From positions 372,001-436,000 of the forward strand of contig NZ_JACCJZ010000017.1 in NCBI RefSeq assembly GCF_013425765.1: a stretch of DNA of 64,000 bases, written 5' to 3'. Origin of the DNA: Luteimonas deserti. GTDB lineage: Bacteria; Pseudomonadota; Gammaproteobacteria; Xanthomonadales; Xanthomonadaceae. The notes under the pieces were generated by a model. That model ran no database searches. It was not told the DNA's origin and saw only the letters and a list, made by a program, of their open reading frames with translations. Shown here in pieces: positions 41,968-50,564 of this stretch. Numbering within the stretch: position 1 is the stretch's first letter; each line of letters begins with the position of its first letter. Position numbers and translations under genes: made by a program.

Positions 41968-43014
41968 TCAGCAACCCAGGTTCGTATAACTCGCATTGCC
42001 GAGTCCGGTGCCGACGGTCAGCACGCCCCAGCGGGCGACCGACAGCATCCGCGGGCGCTCGCTGAGTCCCTGGACCACGGCATCATTGTGCAGCCGTACC
42101 ACGGGCGCGCGGCTGCCGATCCTGTCGAGATGCTCAGCAAGCGCCGTCGCCAGCCGGAATTCGCCGTCCTCCCAGTCGCCGGGCAGGTTCTGCGCGCCTG
42201 TCGCGATGCGCCCGTTGCTGCAGATGCGGCCCGGACACGCGATGCCGACGAACGGTGCCAGCTGCAGTCTGCGGGTGCGTGCATGCGCGATCAGGCCGTT
42301 GAGCATCGCGGCGAGGCGCAGCACCGTCGTCGCGCGGTCCGGACGATCGCCGGCGTGACGCCACTGGCTGCGCTCGAGCACCGTGGCGCGGCTGCCGTCG
42401 TCGCGCGTCTCCAGACGAGGCGCGACGATGCCGCACCGGATGTTGGTGCCGCCGATATCGACGGCCAGGAATGCATGGCTGCGGAGCGTGCGTGCCGGGG
42501 CGAGCGGAACCCAGCCGAGCAGGCCGGCATCGTCGCTGTCGTGGCGCAGCAACGACAGATCGACGCCGCTGCGGGACAGCTTGAGCAGACGTGCGGCCCG
42601 GTTCACCGACAGCGCCCCTGCGCGGCTGGCCGCGAAGCCGCCGCCGATGACGATCCGCTTGACGCCCTGCCACGCGGGTTGCGTCAGGAAACAGCGCACC
42701 ACTTCCGCCAGCCGTGCGGCGTGGTCCTCGACCGTGGCATGCACCAGGTGCGCGGCGTCGGCGTTTCCGCCGACCAGGACGAGATCGAGCTCGTCCTTGG
42801 AGATGGCCCGGGTGGGGGTGCGCCCGAACGGATCGCGCTGCCCGGTGAAATGCTGTCGACGCCGGATGTCGAGGAGATCGCGAAACGCCGTCTGGCTGGC
42901 ACGATCGCCGAGGAAGCCGTCGCCCTCCGGGTCGCGCAGCGCCAGGTTGCAGCTGTCGATGCGTAGGCCGGGCAGGCGGGTTGCGGCGTGACGGTCGCGG
43001 GGATCGCGCGTCAT
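41968..43014 (-). CDS. ROK-family protein with apparently permuted domain order
   Basis: A 348-residue protein with ROK sugar-kinase motifs in an unusual order. The ATP-phosphate loop AVDIGGTNIRCGIV lies at about 169-182, followed by GIACPG, LHNDAVVQG (catalytic N-D region) and VLTVGTGLGNASYTN at the C-terminus. The segment KRIVIGGGFAASRAG, which normally lies late in ROK kinases (IGGG near 260), is placed before DIGGTN (about 117-131). A preceding helix (VEDHAARLAEVVRCFL) also resembles the usual C-terminal half. It may be a permuted ROK kinase; the ROK zinc Cys motif is not visible. Substrate unknown. Confidence 0.82.
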   Translation of the reverse strand: MTRDPRDRHAATRLPGLRIDSCNLALRDPEGDGFLGDRASQTAFRDLLDIRRRQHFTGQRDPFGRTPTRAISKDELDLVLVGGNADAAHLVHATVEDHAARLAEVVRCFLTQPAWQGVKRIVIGGGFAASRAGALSVNRAARLLKLSRSGVDLSLLRHDSDDAGLLGWVPLAPARTLRSHAFLAVDIGGTNIRCGIVAPRLETRDDGSRATVLERSQWRHAGDRPDRATTVLRLAAMLNGLIAHARTRRLQLAPFVGIACPGRICSNGRIATGAQNLPGDWEDGEFRLATALAEHLDRIGSRAPVVRLHNDAVVQGLSERPRMLSVARWGVLTVGTGLGNASYTNLGC

Positions 43015-43118
43015 GGATCCGGCACCTCGGGAGGCATTGCGCGCATCGTGCATGCCTACGCGTCCCAGCGCGTGAGGACGTGGGTAGCCTATGCGCACCG
43101 CCGCCAGGACCGCCCCCG

Positions 43119-43766
43119 ATGCCGGAAGATCCGCACCCTCGTTCCGCTCGAATGCTCGTAGCGCTGCGCTGTTCGAATGTGGCGCTGTGCGCGCTGGCCG
43201 CGTTTGCGGCAACGGCCGTCGCACTGCACCTGGCCCGACCCGATCTCGACGCCGTGCGCAGCCAGATGAGCCTGTATCTGATCGGCGACTGGGGACCGGC
43301 GCTGCAGGCGGCTTACGTCGGGCTGGCGCTCGGCATGCTGGTGCTCGCATGGGGCCTGCGCGTCGGCCTGGCGCCCCAGGCGCGCAGCGCGGCGCCCCTG
43401 GTGATGTTCGTGCTGGGCGGCGGTGCACTCGCGACCACCGCCTACGCCTGGATGGATCTGCCCGGCGTCGACCGTTCGCTCGAAGGACTCGTGCACGGCG
43501 TGTCCGCGCAGGGCGCGTTCCTGTTCTCGACCACCGGCATGGTGCTGCAGGCGTGGCGGTTCCGGTGCGATCCCGAATGGCGCACTGCGGCGCGCTGGGC
43601 CGTGCCCTGGGCGACGGTGTGTTTTTCATCGGTGTGGATCCTGGCCGTCTGGCGCGATGCGCCGCGCGGCCTTGCGCAGAAGCTGGTGATCGCGTTGATC
43701 GTGGGCTGGCTCGCAAGCACGGCATGGGCGCTGCGTCGCCGCGCTGTTCGCGGCACGCTGCGCTGA
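43119..43766 (+). CDS. DUF998 family membrane protein
   Basis: A 215-residue inner-membrane protein with six hydrophobic segments: ALCALAAFAATAVALHLA, AAYVGLALGMLVLAWGLR, PLVMFVLGGGALATTAYA, FLFSTTGMVLQAWRF, ATVCFSSVWILAVWR and LVIALIVGWLASTAWAL. The motif MSLYLIGDWGP after the first helix and a late H-x-x-S are typical of DUF998. Function unknown. The ATG at MPEDPHPRSA is preferred over upstream frames. Confidence 0.8.
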   Translation: MPEDPHPRSARMLVALRCSNVALCALAAFAATAVALHLARPDLDAVRSQMSLYLIGDWGPALQAAYVGLALGMLVLAWGLRVGLAPQARSAAPLVMFVLGGGALATTAYAWMDLPGVDRSLEGLVHGVSAQGAFLFSTTGMVLQAWRFRCDPEWRTAARWAVPWATVCFSSVWILAVWRDAPRGLAQKLVIALIVGWLASTAWALRRRAVRGTLR

Positions 43767-43862
43767 TCCGGAGCCTGCATTCACGCTGGCCGCACCGTCG
43801 CCTGCGCAGACTGGTTCCCGAAGACGCCGCTGCCGCGGGTCGAACGAAAACCGGAGAACAAC

Positions 43863-44039
43863 ATGATCAAGTGGGCAATCATCTTCGCCGTCATCGGCCT
43901 GATCGCGGGCGCGCTCGGCTTCAGCGGAATGGCCGGCGCCGCCATGGGCATCGCCCAGTTCCTGTTCTGGGCGGCGATTATCATCGCGGTGGTGCTGTTC
44001 GTCATCGGCCTCACCGTCGCGAAGAAGGTCGTGCGCTAG
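43863..44039 (+). CDS. DUF1328 small membrane protein, 58 residues
   Basis: A 58-residue protein beginning MIKWAIIFAVIGLIAGALGF, with a second helix AQFLFWAAIIIAVVLFVIG, ending in basic residues KKVVR. It matches the DUF1328 (YtjA-like) family of two-helix inner-membrane proteins, commonly linked to stress. The start is supported by CGGAGA just upstream. A strong intrinsic terminator follows about 30 bp after the stop. Confidence 0.88.
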   Translation: MIKWAIIFAVIGLIAGALGFSGMAGAAMGIAQFLFWAAIIIAVVLFVIGLTVAKKVVR

Positions 44040-44069
44040 GCACACGGGGCGAGTCCGTTACCCGCCATG

Positions 44070-44100
44070 CCGTCCGCATTGTCTGCGGACGGTTTTTTTT
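44070..44100 (+). terminator. rho-independent terminator
   Basis: CCGTCCGCA-ttgtc-TGCGGACGG forms a 9-bp stem followed by eight T on the plus strand. It ends the DUF1328 transcript, before the DUF2789 gene, which therefore needs its own promoter or read-through. Confidence 0.92.
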
Positions 44101-44137
44101 GCCCGGCGTCGAGCCGGCGCCTGCTGCCGGAGACATT

Positions 44138-44407
44138 ATGGAATCGACCTTCCACCCATTCACCGAACTGTTCGACCAGCTGGGCCTTCCGAGCGACGAG
44201 GCCTCGATCCGCGCGTTCATCGCCACGCATGCGCCGCTGCCGGACGACATGCGGCTTGAGGAAGCGCCATTCTGGAGCGATGCCCAGGCCCAGCTGCTGC
44301 GGGAAGAGCGCCTCGAGGACGCGGACTGGATCGTCACCATCGACCAGCTCAACGTCGCCATGCATGCGAAGCCCGACGTCGATGGACGCCCGATAGCCAA
44401 CGATTGA
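44138..44407 (+). CDS. DUF2789 family protein, 89 residues
   Basis: An 89-residue cytoplasmic protein with the DUF2789 pattern: HPFTELFDQLGLPSDEASIRAF (helix), then HAPLPDDMRLEEAPFWS and AQLLREERLEDADWIVTIDQLN. It is acidic with a predicted all-alpha fold. The start ATG is preceded by GGAG. Function unknown; the family often sits near other small stress genes. Confidence 0.82.
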   Translation: MESTFHPFTELFDQLGLPSDEASIRAFIATHAPLPDDMRLEEAPFWSDAQAQLLREERLEDADWIVTIDQLNVAMHAKPDVDGRPIAND

Positions 44408-44479
44408 TCTTGAACCCCGCGCCGGGGCATGCGCCCTCGTCGGCCTGCGCGGTATCGCGTGATGGGCGCGCGCCGGGAG

Positions 44480-44881
44480 TCAGTACACGCGGTGGCAGTT
44501 GCGCTCGTGCTGACCCGGCAACGTCAGCCGCGCCTCGTCGTCGCGATGGGCCCAGAAGCGATGGCCTTCGGCGGCGACGTACAGGCGGCCGCTGGGTCCC
44601 GCCTCGCGGGCCAGTTCCAGCGTGTCCCCGTCGACCACGAAGCGTACCCGGTCTCCATCCGCGTCCGTCGCCACGTTGATGCGCAGTCCTTCGCAGTCGT
44701 ACTCGACCGTGGCATCGGGCTCGGAAGCCGCCTCGCGGGCCGCGAGTGAACCGGTGACCGGCGGCTCCTCGCTGGCGGCCGGCGTCGTGGCCAGCGGCGC
44801 AGCCGGCGCCGGGGGCGCGTTTCCGCATGCGGTGAGTGCGAGGAGGACAGGGACGAGGCCCAGGGCGACGGACGAATGCAC
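44480..44881 (-). CDS. MliC-like lipoprotein (C-type lysozyme inhibitor domain)
   Basis: A 133-residue lipoprotein started at GTG. The signal ends at LLALTAC (C about 20). A Pro/Ala linker leads to a C-terminal domain YDCEGLRINVATDADGD and then GRLYVAAEGHRFWAHRDDEARLTL with HERNCHRVY. The YDC start, GD-x-V turn and C-x-x-x end match MliC/PliC. Such proteins bind and inhibit lysozymes at the envelope. The start is uncertain because no ATG is near, but the lipobox supports it. Confidence 0.75.
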   Translation of the reverse strand: MHSSVALGLVPVLLALTACGNAPPAPAAPLATTPAASEEPPVTGSLAAREAASEPDATVEYDCEGLRINVATDADGDRVRFVVDGDTLELAREAGPSGRLYVAAEGHRFWAHRDDEARLTLPGQHERNCHRVY

Positions 44882-45052
44882 GATGGCGTCTCGGTGGCGG
44901 AGGATCGATCCATGCTGGATCGGCGTGCGTGAACGGCCGGCATCGGCTGCGCTACGGCGTATATCCCGGATGGCGGACAATGACGGTCCGCTGCAGCCGC
45001 CCGTCTCCGTTCGTCGCACCGTGCAGCCGTCACTCCGCTCGAAGAGGTCGCT

Positions 45053-45835
45053 ATGAAGTTCAACGCGTGTCTTGCCGCCGTCGCCGTCCTGCTGCTCGCC
45101 GCGTGTGCGCCGCCGAGCGGAGGGGAGCCCGAGCCACTGCTGGACGATGTCGCGTCCGGATCGTTAGCCGAACGCGACGAAGACGTCGTGCTCACGACGA
45201 ACGAGCCGTTCTGGCAAGCGCGTCTCGAGGGCGACGTCCTCATCCTCGAAGGGCCCGGACAGGCGCCGCGTCGCTTCACCGGTGCACGCGATGCGATGAC
45301 GGCCGACGGACGGCGCATCGAGGCCAGGGATGCCACGGGCGACGTCGTGCTGATCGTGCGGCGGATGCGCTGCGAGGACGACATGTCGGGGGCGCGCTTT
45401 CCGATGACCGGACTGCTGTCGGTGGACGGCGCTCCGCCGGTGCGCGGCTGCGCGCGTCCAGCATCGATGCCGCCTCCCGGTGAGCCGACGGTTGCAGACG
45501 CCATTTCCAGCCCCTGGACCGGGCGCTGGGACGCGGATGCCGACGCCTGCGCCGACGTCGAGGCCGGCGCTGTCCGGCTCGAGATCGGGCCGCATGCGTT
45601 GCGCTTTCACGAAAGCACGGCCACGCCCGAGCGCGTCTCGCGTGTCGACGAGGAAACGCTCGAGCTTGCGCTGGCCTTCGATGGAGAGGGCCAGCAATGG
45701 AGCGAGACACGCCGGCTCCGCCTCGAGGACGATGGCCGCACACTGGTCGTGGAGGGGCCCGGCAATACCCGAATGTCGCGGGTGCGCTGTCCCGGAGCGA
45801 CCGGCCCAGGCTCGGCCTCCGTCGATGCCGGCTGA
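45053..45835 (+). CDS. lipoprotein with NEPFW domain (COG3650-like)
   Basis: A 260-residue lipoprotein with lipobox LLLAACAP (C18). The first domain (about 45-130) holds TTNEPFWQARLEGDVLILEG and CEDDMSGARFPMTGLLSVDG, the COG3650/NEPFW pattern. A second domain (about 150-250), beginning SPWTGRWDADADAC and ending VEGPGNTRMSRVRC, has paired cysteines and resembles a repeat of the same fold. Function unknown. It overlaps the next gene by 11 bp and shares its transcript. Confidence 0.8.
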   Translation: MKFNACLAAVAVLLLAACAPPSGGEPEPLLDDVASGSLAERDEDVVLTTNEPFWQARLEGDVLILEGPGQAPRRFTGARDAMTADGRRIEARDATGDVVLIVRRMRCEDDMSGARFPMTGLLSVDGAPPVRGCARPASMPPPGEPTVADAISSPWTGRWDADADACADVEAGAVRLEIGPHALRFHESTATPERVSRVDEETLELALAFDGEGQQWSETRRLRLEDDGRTLVVEGPGNTRMSRVRCPGATGPGSASVDAG

Positions 45836-46406
45836 TCTCTTCGGTCCACCGCGTCCCGTCCACAGCCTGTTCTTCGCCCTGATGCCGGATGCGCAGCTGC
45901 GCGACGCGCTGGCGGACATGGCAGCGCGGATCGAGGTCGCCAATCCGCTGCATGCGACGCCGGCGCATCGGCTGCATCTCACGCTGTACTACATCGGCGA
46001 AAGCGAAGGCCCACGCGCGGACTGGGTCGCAGGCGCGGAGCGCGCCGTCGAACGGCTCTTACCTGTGACCCCGTTCGCGTTCGAGCTCGATCGCGTGGCC
46101 GGGTTCCGGGGTGCACCGGCGCCGTGCGTCGCGCTCGTCGACCCGGGTCACGAGTCGGCGCTGTCCGCATTCCGGCAGCGTCTGCACGACGCCTGCAGGC
46201 GCGAAGGGCTGCCGGAGGCGGGGCATGCCCGCTTCACCCCGCACGTGACGCTCGGCCGGGTGACACCGATGCTGGCCGCGCCGATCGGTATTCCGCCGCT
46301 CCGTTGGCAGGCGCGCACGCTCGCGCTCGTGCACAGCGTGCGCGGCCAGTCCGCGTACCAGACCGTCGGCACATGGCATCTGGACGCGGACGGACCAGGG
46401 CCGTAA
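45825..46406 (+). CDS. thpR: 2'-5' RNA ligase / cyclic phosphodiesterase
   Basis: A 193-residue 2H-fold protein. The two signature motifs are RLHLTLYYIG (first H-x-T) and PHVTLGRV (second H-x-T). The N-terminus HSLFFALMPDAQLRDAL is typical of ThpR. It catalyses hydrolysis or ligation of 2'-5' or cyclic phosphodiester bonds in RNA. The start ATG lies 11 bp inside the preceding gene, which implies coupling. Confidence 0.9.
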   Translation: MPADLFGPPRPVHSLFFALMPDAQLRDALADMAARIEVANPLHATPAHRLHLTLYYIGESEGPRADWVAGAERAVERLLPVTPFAFELDRVAGFRGAPAPCVALVDPGHESALSAFRQRLHDACRREGLPEAGHARFTPHVTLGRVTPMLAAPIGIPPLRWQARTLALVHSVRGQSAYQTVGTWHLDADGPGP

Positions 46407-46510
46407 CGGTGCACCCGCCCGCAGGGCGGCGGGGCCTGGGGCCACCGCGACGTACCGCCGCGCCACCGCGCCCGGTAGAGTCCTGCGGATCCCCGTCCGG
46501 AGCTCCGCTC

Positions 46511-47284
46511 ATGCGCTGCGCCCGCATCCTGGCGTTTATCGCCCTGTTCTTCGTGGTGTCGACGCCGGCGCTCGCGAGCCTGCGCATCGCCGCGGCAGCG
46601 GACCTGAAGTTCGCGATGGACGATGTTCTTTCCGAGTTCCGGCGCAGCCGTCCCGGTGCGCGGATCGATGTGGCCTATGGCTCGTCCGGCCAGTTCAAGA
46701 CGCAGATCCAGCAGGGCGCACCCTACGACCTGTTCTTCTCGGCCGATATCGCCTTTCCGCGCGAGTTGCACGCCGCGGGCCTCGCCGCATCGGACGTCGT
46801 GCCGTATGCGGTCGGGCGGATCGTCCTGTGGAGCGTGCGCCATGATGCACGCGGGCTCACCCTCCGCGACCTGCCACGTACCGAGTTCAACCGCATCGCA
46901 ATTGCCAGCACGGTCCACGCGCCCTATGGCATGCGTGCAGAGGAAGCCCTGCGGGCGGCGGGGGTGTGGAGCGCTGTCGAACCCCGGCTGGTCTACGGCG
47001 AGAACATCGCGCAGACCGCGCAGTTCGTGCAGTCCGGAAACGCCTCCATCGGCATCATCGCGCTCTCGCTCGCGTTGAGCCCGCAGCTGCGGGCACAGGG
47101 CGGATACGCGCTGATATCGGATTCGCTGCATGCGCCGCTCGAGCAGGGCTTCATCGTCACCCGACGCGCTGCGCGCAACCCGCACGCGCATGCCTTCGCC
47201 GGGCACATGCAGACGCCTGGCGCGCGGGCGATCATGGCGCGTTACGGCTTCGAACTTCCCGCACGCGCCGACCGGCTGCGCTGA
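46511..47284 (+). CDS. modA: molybdate ABC transporter substrate-binding protein
   Basis: A 257-residue periplasmic binding protein. The signal peptide ends PALAS (about 23). Family landmarks are [46 protein letters not shown] (oxyanion-binding S-S and D) and [15 protein letters not shown]. It captures molybdate or tungstate outside the cell and passes it to ModB. It is followed 5 bp later by modB. The distance to the RNA ligase is 104 bp, so a promoter here is likely. Confidence 0.92.
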   Translation: MRCARILAFIALFFVVSTPALASLRIAAAADLKFAMDDVLSEFRRSRPGARIDVAYGSSGQFKTQIQQGAPYDLFFSADIAFPRELHAAGLAASDVVPYAVGRIVLWSVRHDARGLTLRDLPRTEFNRIAIASTVHAPYGMRAEEALRAAGVWSAVEPRLVYGENIAQTAQFVQSGNASIGIIALSLALSPQLRAQGGYALISDSLHAPLEQGFIVTRRAARNPHAHAFAGHMQTPGARAIMARYGFELPARADRLR

Positions 47285-47289
47285 CCAGA

Positions 47290-47964
47290 ATGTTTTCGCC
47301 CGGCGACATCACCGCGATCCTGCTGACCCTGAAGCTCGCCACGGTGGTGACCGTGCTGCTGATCCTGCTCGGCACGCCGCTGGCGTGGTGGCTGGCGCGG
47401 ACCCGGTCGTGGTGGAAGCGTCCGGTGGCGGCCGTCGTGGCCTTGCCACTGGTACTGCCGCCGACGGTGATCGGGTTCTATCTGCTGGTCGCGATGGGGC
47501 CGGACGGCCCGCTCGGCCGCGTCACCGAGACCCTCGGCCTCGGCCTGCTCCCGTTCACGTTTCCGGGGCTGGTGGTCGCCTCGTTGATCTATTCGATGCC
47601 GTTCGTCATCCAGCCCCTGCACACGGCCTTCGAAGCGGTGGGCGACCCGCCGCTCGAAGCTGCGGCAACGCTCGGGGCCGGTCCGGTGGACCGATTCTTC
47701 ACCGTCGCGGTGCCGCTGGCCCGGCCCGGCTTCGTGACCGGCGCGATCCTCGGTTTCGCGCACACGATCGGGGAGTTCGGGGTGGTGCTGATGATCGGCG
47801 GCAGCATTCCCGGCGAGACCCGGGTGGTCTCGGTGCAGATCTACGACCACGTGCAGGCCTTCGACTACGCCCGGGCCCACTGGCTCTCGGGTGTGCTGCT
47901 GGTTTTCGCGTTCGTCGTGCTGCTCGCGCTATATGCGTTCCAGCCGACGCGGGCGCGTCGATGA
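47290..47964 (+). CDS. modB: molybdate ABC transporter permease
   Basis: A 224-residue inner-membrane permease with five or six helices. The EAA loop [25 protein letters not shown] contacts Mod[19 protein letters not shown] and [21 protein letters not shown] are diagnostic of ModB. It starts 5 bp after modA stop and overlaps modC by four bases (ATGA). Confidence 0.94.
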   Translation: MFSPGDITAILLTLKLATVVTVLLILLGTPLAWWLARTRSWWKRPVAAVVALPLVLPPTVIGFYLLVAMGPDGPLGRVTETLGLGLLPFTFPGLVVASLIYSMPFVIQPLHTAFEAVGDPPLEAAATLGAGPVDRFFTVAVPLARPGFVTGAILGFAHTIGEFGVVLMIGGSIPGETRVVSVQIYDHVQAFDYARAHWLSGVLLVFAFVVLLALYAFQPTRARR

Positions 47965-49052
47965 GCACAGTCCCCGGCGATGGCCTGACGGTCCGGCTGG
48001 ATCTCGCGTTGCTCGGATTCCGGCTCGACGTCGACCTTCTGCTCCCGGGCGCCGGGGTGACCGCGCTGTTCGGGCCTTCGGGCTCCGGGAAGACGACCTG
48101 TCTCCGCGCGATCGCCGGGCTGGAAGCCGGCGCCGCAGGCCAGGTGCGGCTCGGCGACCGGCTGTGGCAGGACTCGGCGCGCGGCTTCTTCGTCCCCGTG
48201 CATCGGCGTCCGCTCGGCTACGTATTCCAGGATGCCGCGCTGTTCCCCCACCTGAGCGTGCGCGGGAATCTCGACTACGGCGCCCGGCGCGCGCGCGGGG
48301 ACGGGCCCGCACTCGCGTTCGACGCGATCGTGGCGCTGCTCGGGCTGGGTCCGCTGCTGGCACGTCGACCCTCGCATCTGTCGGGCGGCGAGCGGCAGCG
48401 GGTCGGCATCGCCCGGGCCCTGCTGGCACGTCCGCGGCTGCTGTTGCTCGACGAGCCGCTCGCCTCGCTGGACGACGCCCGCAAGCGCGAGATCCTGCCC
48501 TACCTGGAACGGCTGCGCGACGAACTGGCGATTCCCGCGCTGTATGTGAGCCACAGCATCGATGAGGTGGCGCGGCTCGCCGACCACCTTGTGCTGCTGG
48601 AGCACGGCGCGGTCGTCGCCAGCGGTCCGCTCCGCGCAACCCTGGCGCGGACCGATCTGCCGCCGGCATTCCTCGAACACGCCGGCGTGGTGGTCGAGGG
48701 CCACGTCGTCCGGCAGCTTCAGGACGACCTTCTGCTGCTCGACATCGCCGGCGGCCAGCTCCTGGTGCCCGCATCGGGGCAGGCGGTGGGGCAGGTGATG
48801 CGCTGCCGGATCGCAACGGGTGACGTCAGCCTGGCAATGGCGCCGGCCAGAGACACCAGCATCGGCAACCAGCTGCCCGTCACGGTCCTGCAGGTCGTGG
48901 ACGCATCCCATCCGGCAATGTGCCTGGTGCAGCTCGACGCGGGCGGAACCCGTCTCCTCGCCCAGGTCACCCGACGCGCCTGGAAACGCCTGGGGCTCGC
49001 GCCGGGGGCGTCCGCCTGGGCGCAGATCAAGGCGGTGGCGGGGCTCGGCTGA
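47961..49052 (+). CDS. modC: molybdate ABC transporter ATP-binding protein
   Basis: A 363-residue ATPase. Walker [10 protein letters not shown] (38-46), Q-loop [14 protein letters not shown], signature [17 protein letters not shown], Walker [14 protein letters not shown] and the switch [13 protein letters not shown] are complete. The C-terminal TOBE-like domain (about 290-355, with [17 protein letters not shown]) senses molybdate in ModC. It starts within modB's stop by four bases. No modE regulator is adjacent; a Crp/Fnr gene converges on it. Confidence 0.95.
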   Translation: MSTVPGDGLTVRLDLALLGFRLDVDLLLPGAGVTALFGPSGSGKTTCLRAIAGLEAGAAGQVRLGDRLWQDSARGFFVPVHRRPLGYVFQDAALFPHLSVRGNLDYGARRARGDGPALAFDAIVALLGLGPLLARRPSHLSGGERQRVGIARALLARPRLLLLDEPLASLDDARKREILPYLERLRDELAIPALYVSHSIDEVARLADHLVLLEHGAVVASGPLRATLARTDLPPAFLEHAGVVVEGHVVRQLQDDLLLLDIAGGQLLVPASGQAVGQVMRCRIATGDVSLAMAPARDTSIGNQLPVTVLQVVDASHPAMCLVQLDAGGTRLLAQVTRRAWKRLGLAPGASAWAQIKAVAGLG

Positions 49053-49103
49053 GACGCACCGCTGCGGTTCGAGCGGCGCACACGTCCCGACCGGCCGGCC
49101 GTC

Positions 49104-49823
49104 TCAGCCCTGGCCGGGAAGCAACAGCCGGTCGTATTCGGCGCGCACCCCGACATAGCACTCGCAGGCGCGCGTCAACAGACAGTCACGATCCAGCACC
49201 TGGATCAGGCCACGGCTGTAGCGGATACAGCCGTCGTCCTGCAGCCGGCGCGCGGCCTCGGTGATGCCCTCGCGGCGCACGCCCAGCAGATGCGCGATCT
49301 GCTCCTGGGTCATCTTGATCTCGGCCGAACCGATGCGGTCGTTGACCAGGAGCAGCCACCGCGACAACTGCCGGTCCACGGTGTGATGGCGATTGCACAC
49401 GCCGGTCATCGCGGTCTGCATGAAGAGTGCCTGCATGTAGCGCAGGAGGATCGCCTGGAAGGCGCCGCCACGCTGGAATTCGCGCACGGCACTCTCCGCA
49501 CGCAGTGCCAGGGCTTCGCCGCCGACCTGCACCACGGCACGGACCGGCACACTGCGCGCCCCGGCGATCAGGCCGATCCCGACCACGCCCTCGTTGCCGA
49601 CCATGGCGATCTCGCTGGTGTCGCCGCTCTCCAGGGCATACATCAGCGAGACGATCCCCTCGCGGGGGAAGAACATCTGCGACTGCGGCGCACCGGACTC
49701 GTGCAGGACCTTGCCGGCCGGCAGCTCGACCAACTGGAGTTCACCGCCGAGTCGATCGCAGATCTCCTCGGGCAGATCCTGCAGAAGTCCGTTGTTGGGA
49801 GCCCAAGGGGCTTTCTTCTTCAT
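49104..49823 (-). CDS. Crp/Fnr-family transcriptional regulator
   Basis: A 239-residue regulator with an N-terminal cNMP-fold sensor (VELPAGKVLHESGAPQSQMFF; GIVSLMYALESGDTSEIAMVG) and a C-terminal winged HTH (KMTQEQIAHLLGVRREGITEAARRLQDDG). It lacks the Fnr iron-sulfur cysteine set; the only cysteines are scattered (GVCNRH, GCIRYS, RACECYVG). It may thus bind an effector other than cAMP. It is divergent from a small gene 215 bp away and convergent with modC. Targets are unknown. Confidence 0.9.
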   Translation of the reverse strand: MKKKAPWAPNNGLLQDLPEEICDRLGGELQLVELPAGKVLHESGAPQSQMFFPREGIVSLMYALESGDTSEIAMVGNEGVVGIGLIAGARSVPVRAVVQVGGEALALRAESAVREFQRGGAFQAILLRYMQALFMQTAMTGVCNRHHTVDRQLSRWLLLVNDRIGSAEIKMTQEQIAHLLGVRREGITEAARRLQDDGCIRYSRGLIQVLDRDCLLTRACECYVGVRAEYDRLLLPGQG

Positions 49824-50038
49824 GCGTCGGCGTTCGGTTACGCACCCGGGACAATCCTGGATTCTCGCGGCTGAATGCGGTGTCGTATGTGCGGGACCGC
49901 GCATACGGTCCGCCATCGGGCGTGCGTTAACGCACAGACGGCGTGCCCGCGTGAGGCCACCGTGATCAGCTCGGTCGCAGGTCCATCGAGTCCGCGCGTG
50001 GCATTCCGGTGGCACGTGCCCATCCCATGGAGGGACGC

Positions 50039-50236
50039 ATGAACGCGAACGATATCGAGCTTTGCCGGGTGTACGGGCAGATGTCGCGGGAATACCTGGG
50101 CGATGTCTCGTGGGAGCAGAGCGAGCCACGACTGCGGGAAGGGTGGAACCGTCTGCGACGGGATCCCGCCGTGGAGTGGGACCGCGCCGAACCGCTGGTG
50201 CGGACGTTCTGGAATCTCGCGCCGCGGATCGAGTGA
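50039..50236 (+). CDS. small conserved protein, 65 residues, function unknown
   Basis: A 65-residue acidic protein beginning MNANDIELCRVYGQM, followed by LREGWNRLRRDPAVEWDRA and ending in FWNLAPRIE. It is aromatic-rich for its length and predicted all-helical. GGAGGG lies just upstream of the ATG. I believe similar short proteins occur in Xanthomonadaceae, but assign no function. It has no membrane segment. Confidence 0.7.
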   Translation: MNANDIELCRVYGQMSREYLGDVSWEQSEPRLREGWNRLRRDPAVEWDRAEPLVRTFWNLAPRIE

Positions 50237-50250
50237 CCCGGACGGGGAGG

Positions 50251-50430
50251 TCAGTCCTCGCGCGTGCCGCGCAGGCGCGCCTCCGCGCCTTCGACATCGA
50301 GCTGCATGCTGATCGGCCGGCAGCACACCGGGCAGTCCTCGACGTATTCGGTCGAAGCCTCGCCCGGATCGACCAGCGCTTCGAAGCGCTCGTCGCACCA
50401 TGGGCAGCGTACGGGCAGGGCAGTCCACAT
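50251..50430 (-). CDS. CPXCG-motif cysteine-rich protein, 59 residues
   Basis: A 59-residue zinc-ribbon-like protein: RCPWCDERFEALVD at the N-terminus and EDCPVCCRPISMQLDV later give two C-x-x-C knuckles, the CPXCG family pattern. It is acidic at the C-terminus and ends in RGTRED. It probably binds one zinc. Function unknown. The ATG start gives the first knuckle at residue 9. Confidence 0.85.
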   Translation of the reverse strand: MWTALPVRCPWCDERFEALVDPGEASTEYVEDCPVCCRPISMQLDVEGAEARLRGTRED

Positions 50431-50564
50431 GCGCAGAGCATGACGCGGTACACGGTGGTGCGCGTGCCTGGGTGCACTGCGCGCGCCGAGGGTTGGGTCA
50501 GTGTTCACGTGTCCATGCGGGTTCGTCTTCTAGCGTATGGGGCTACTTCGCGCGGAGGACTTCG

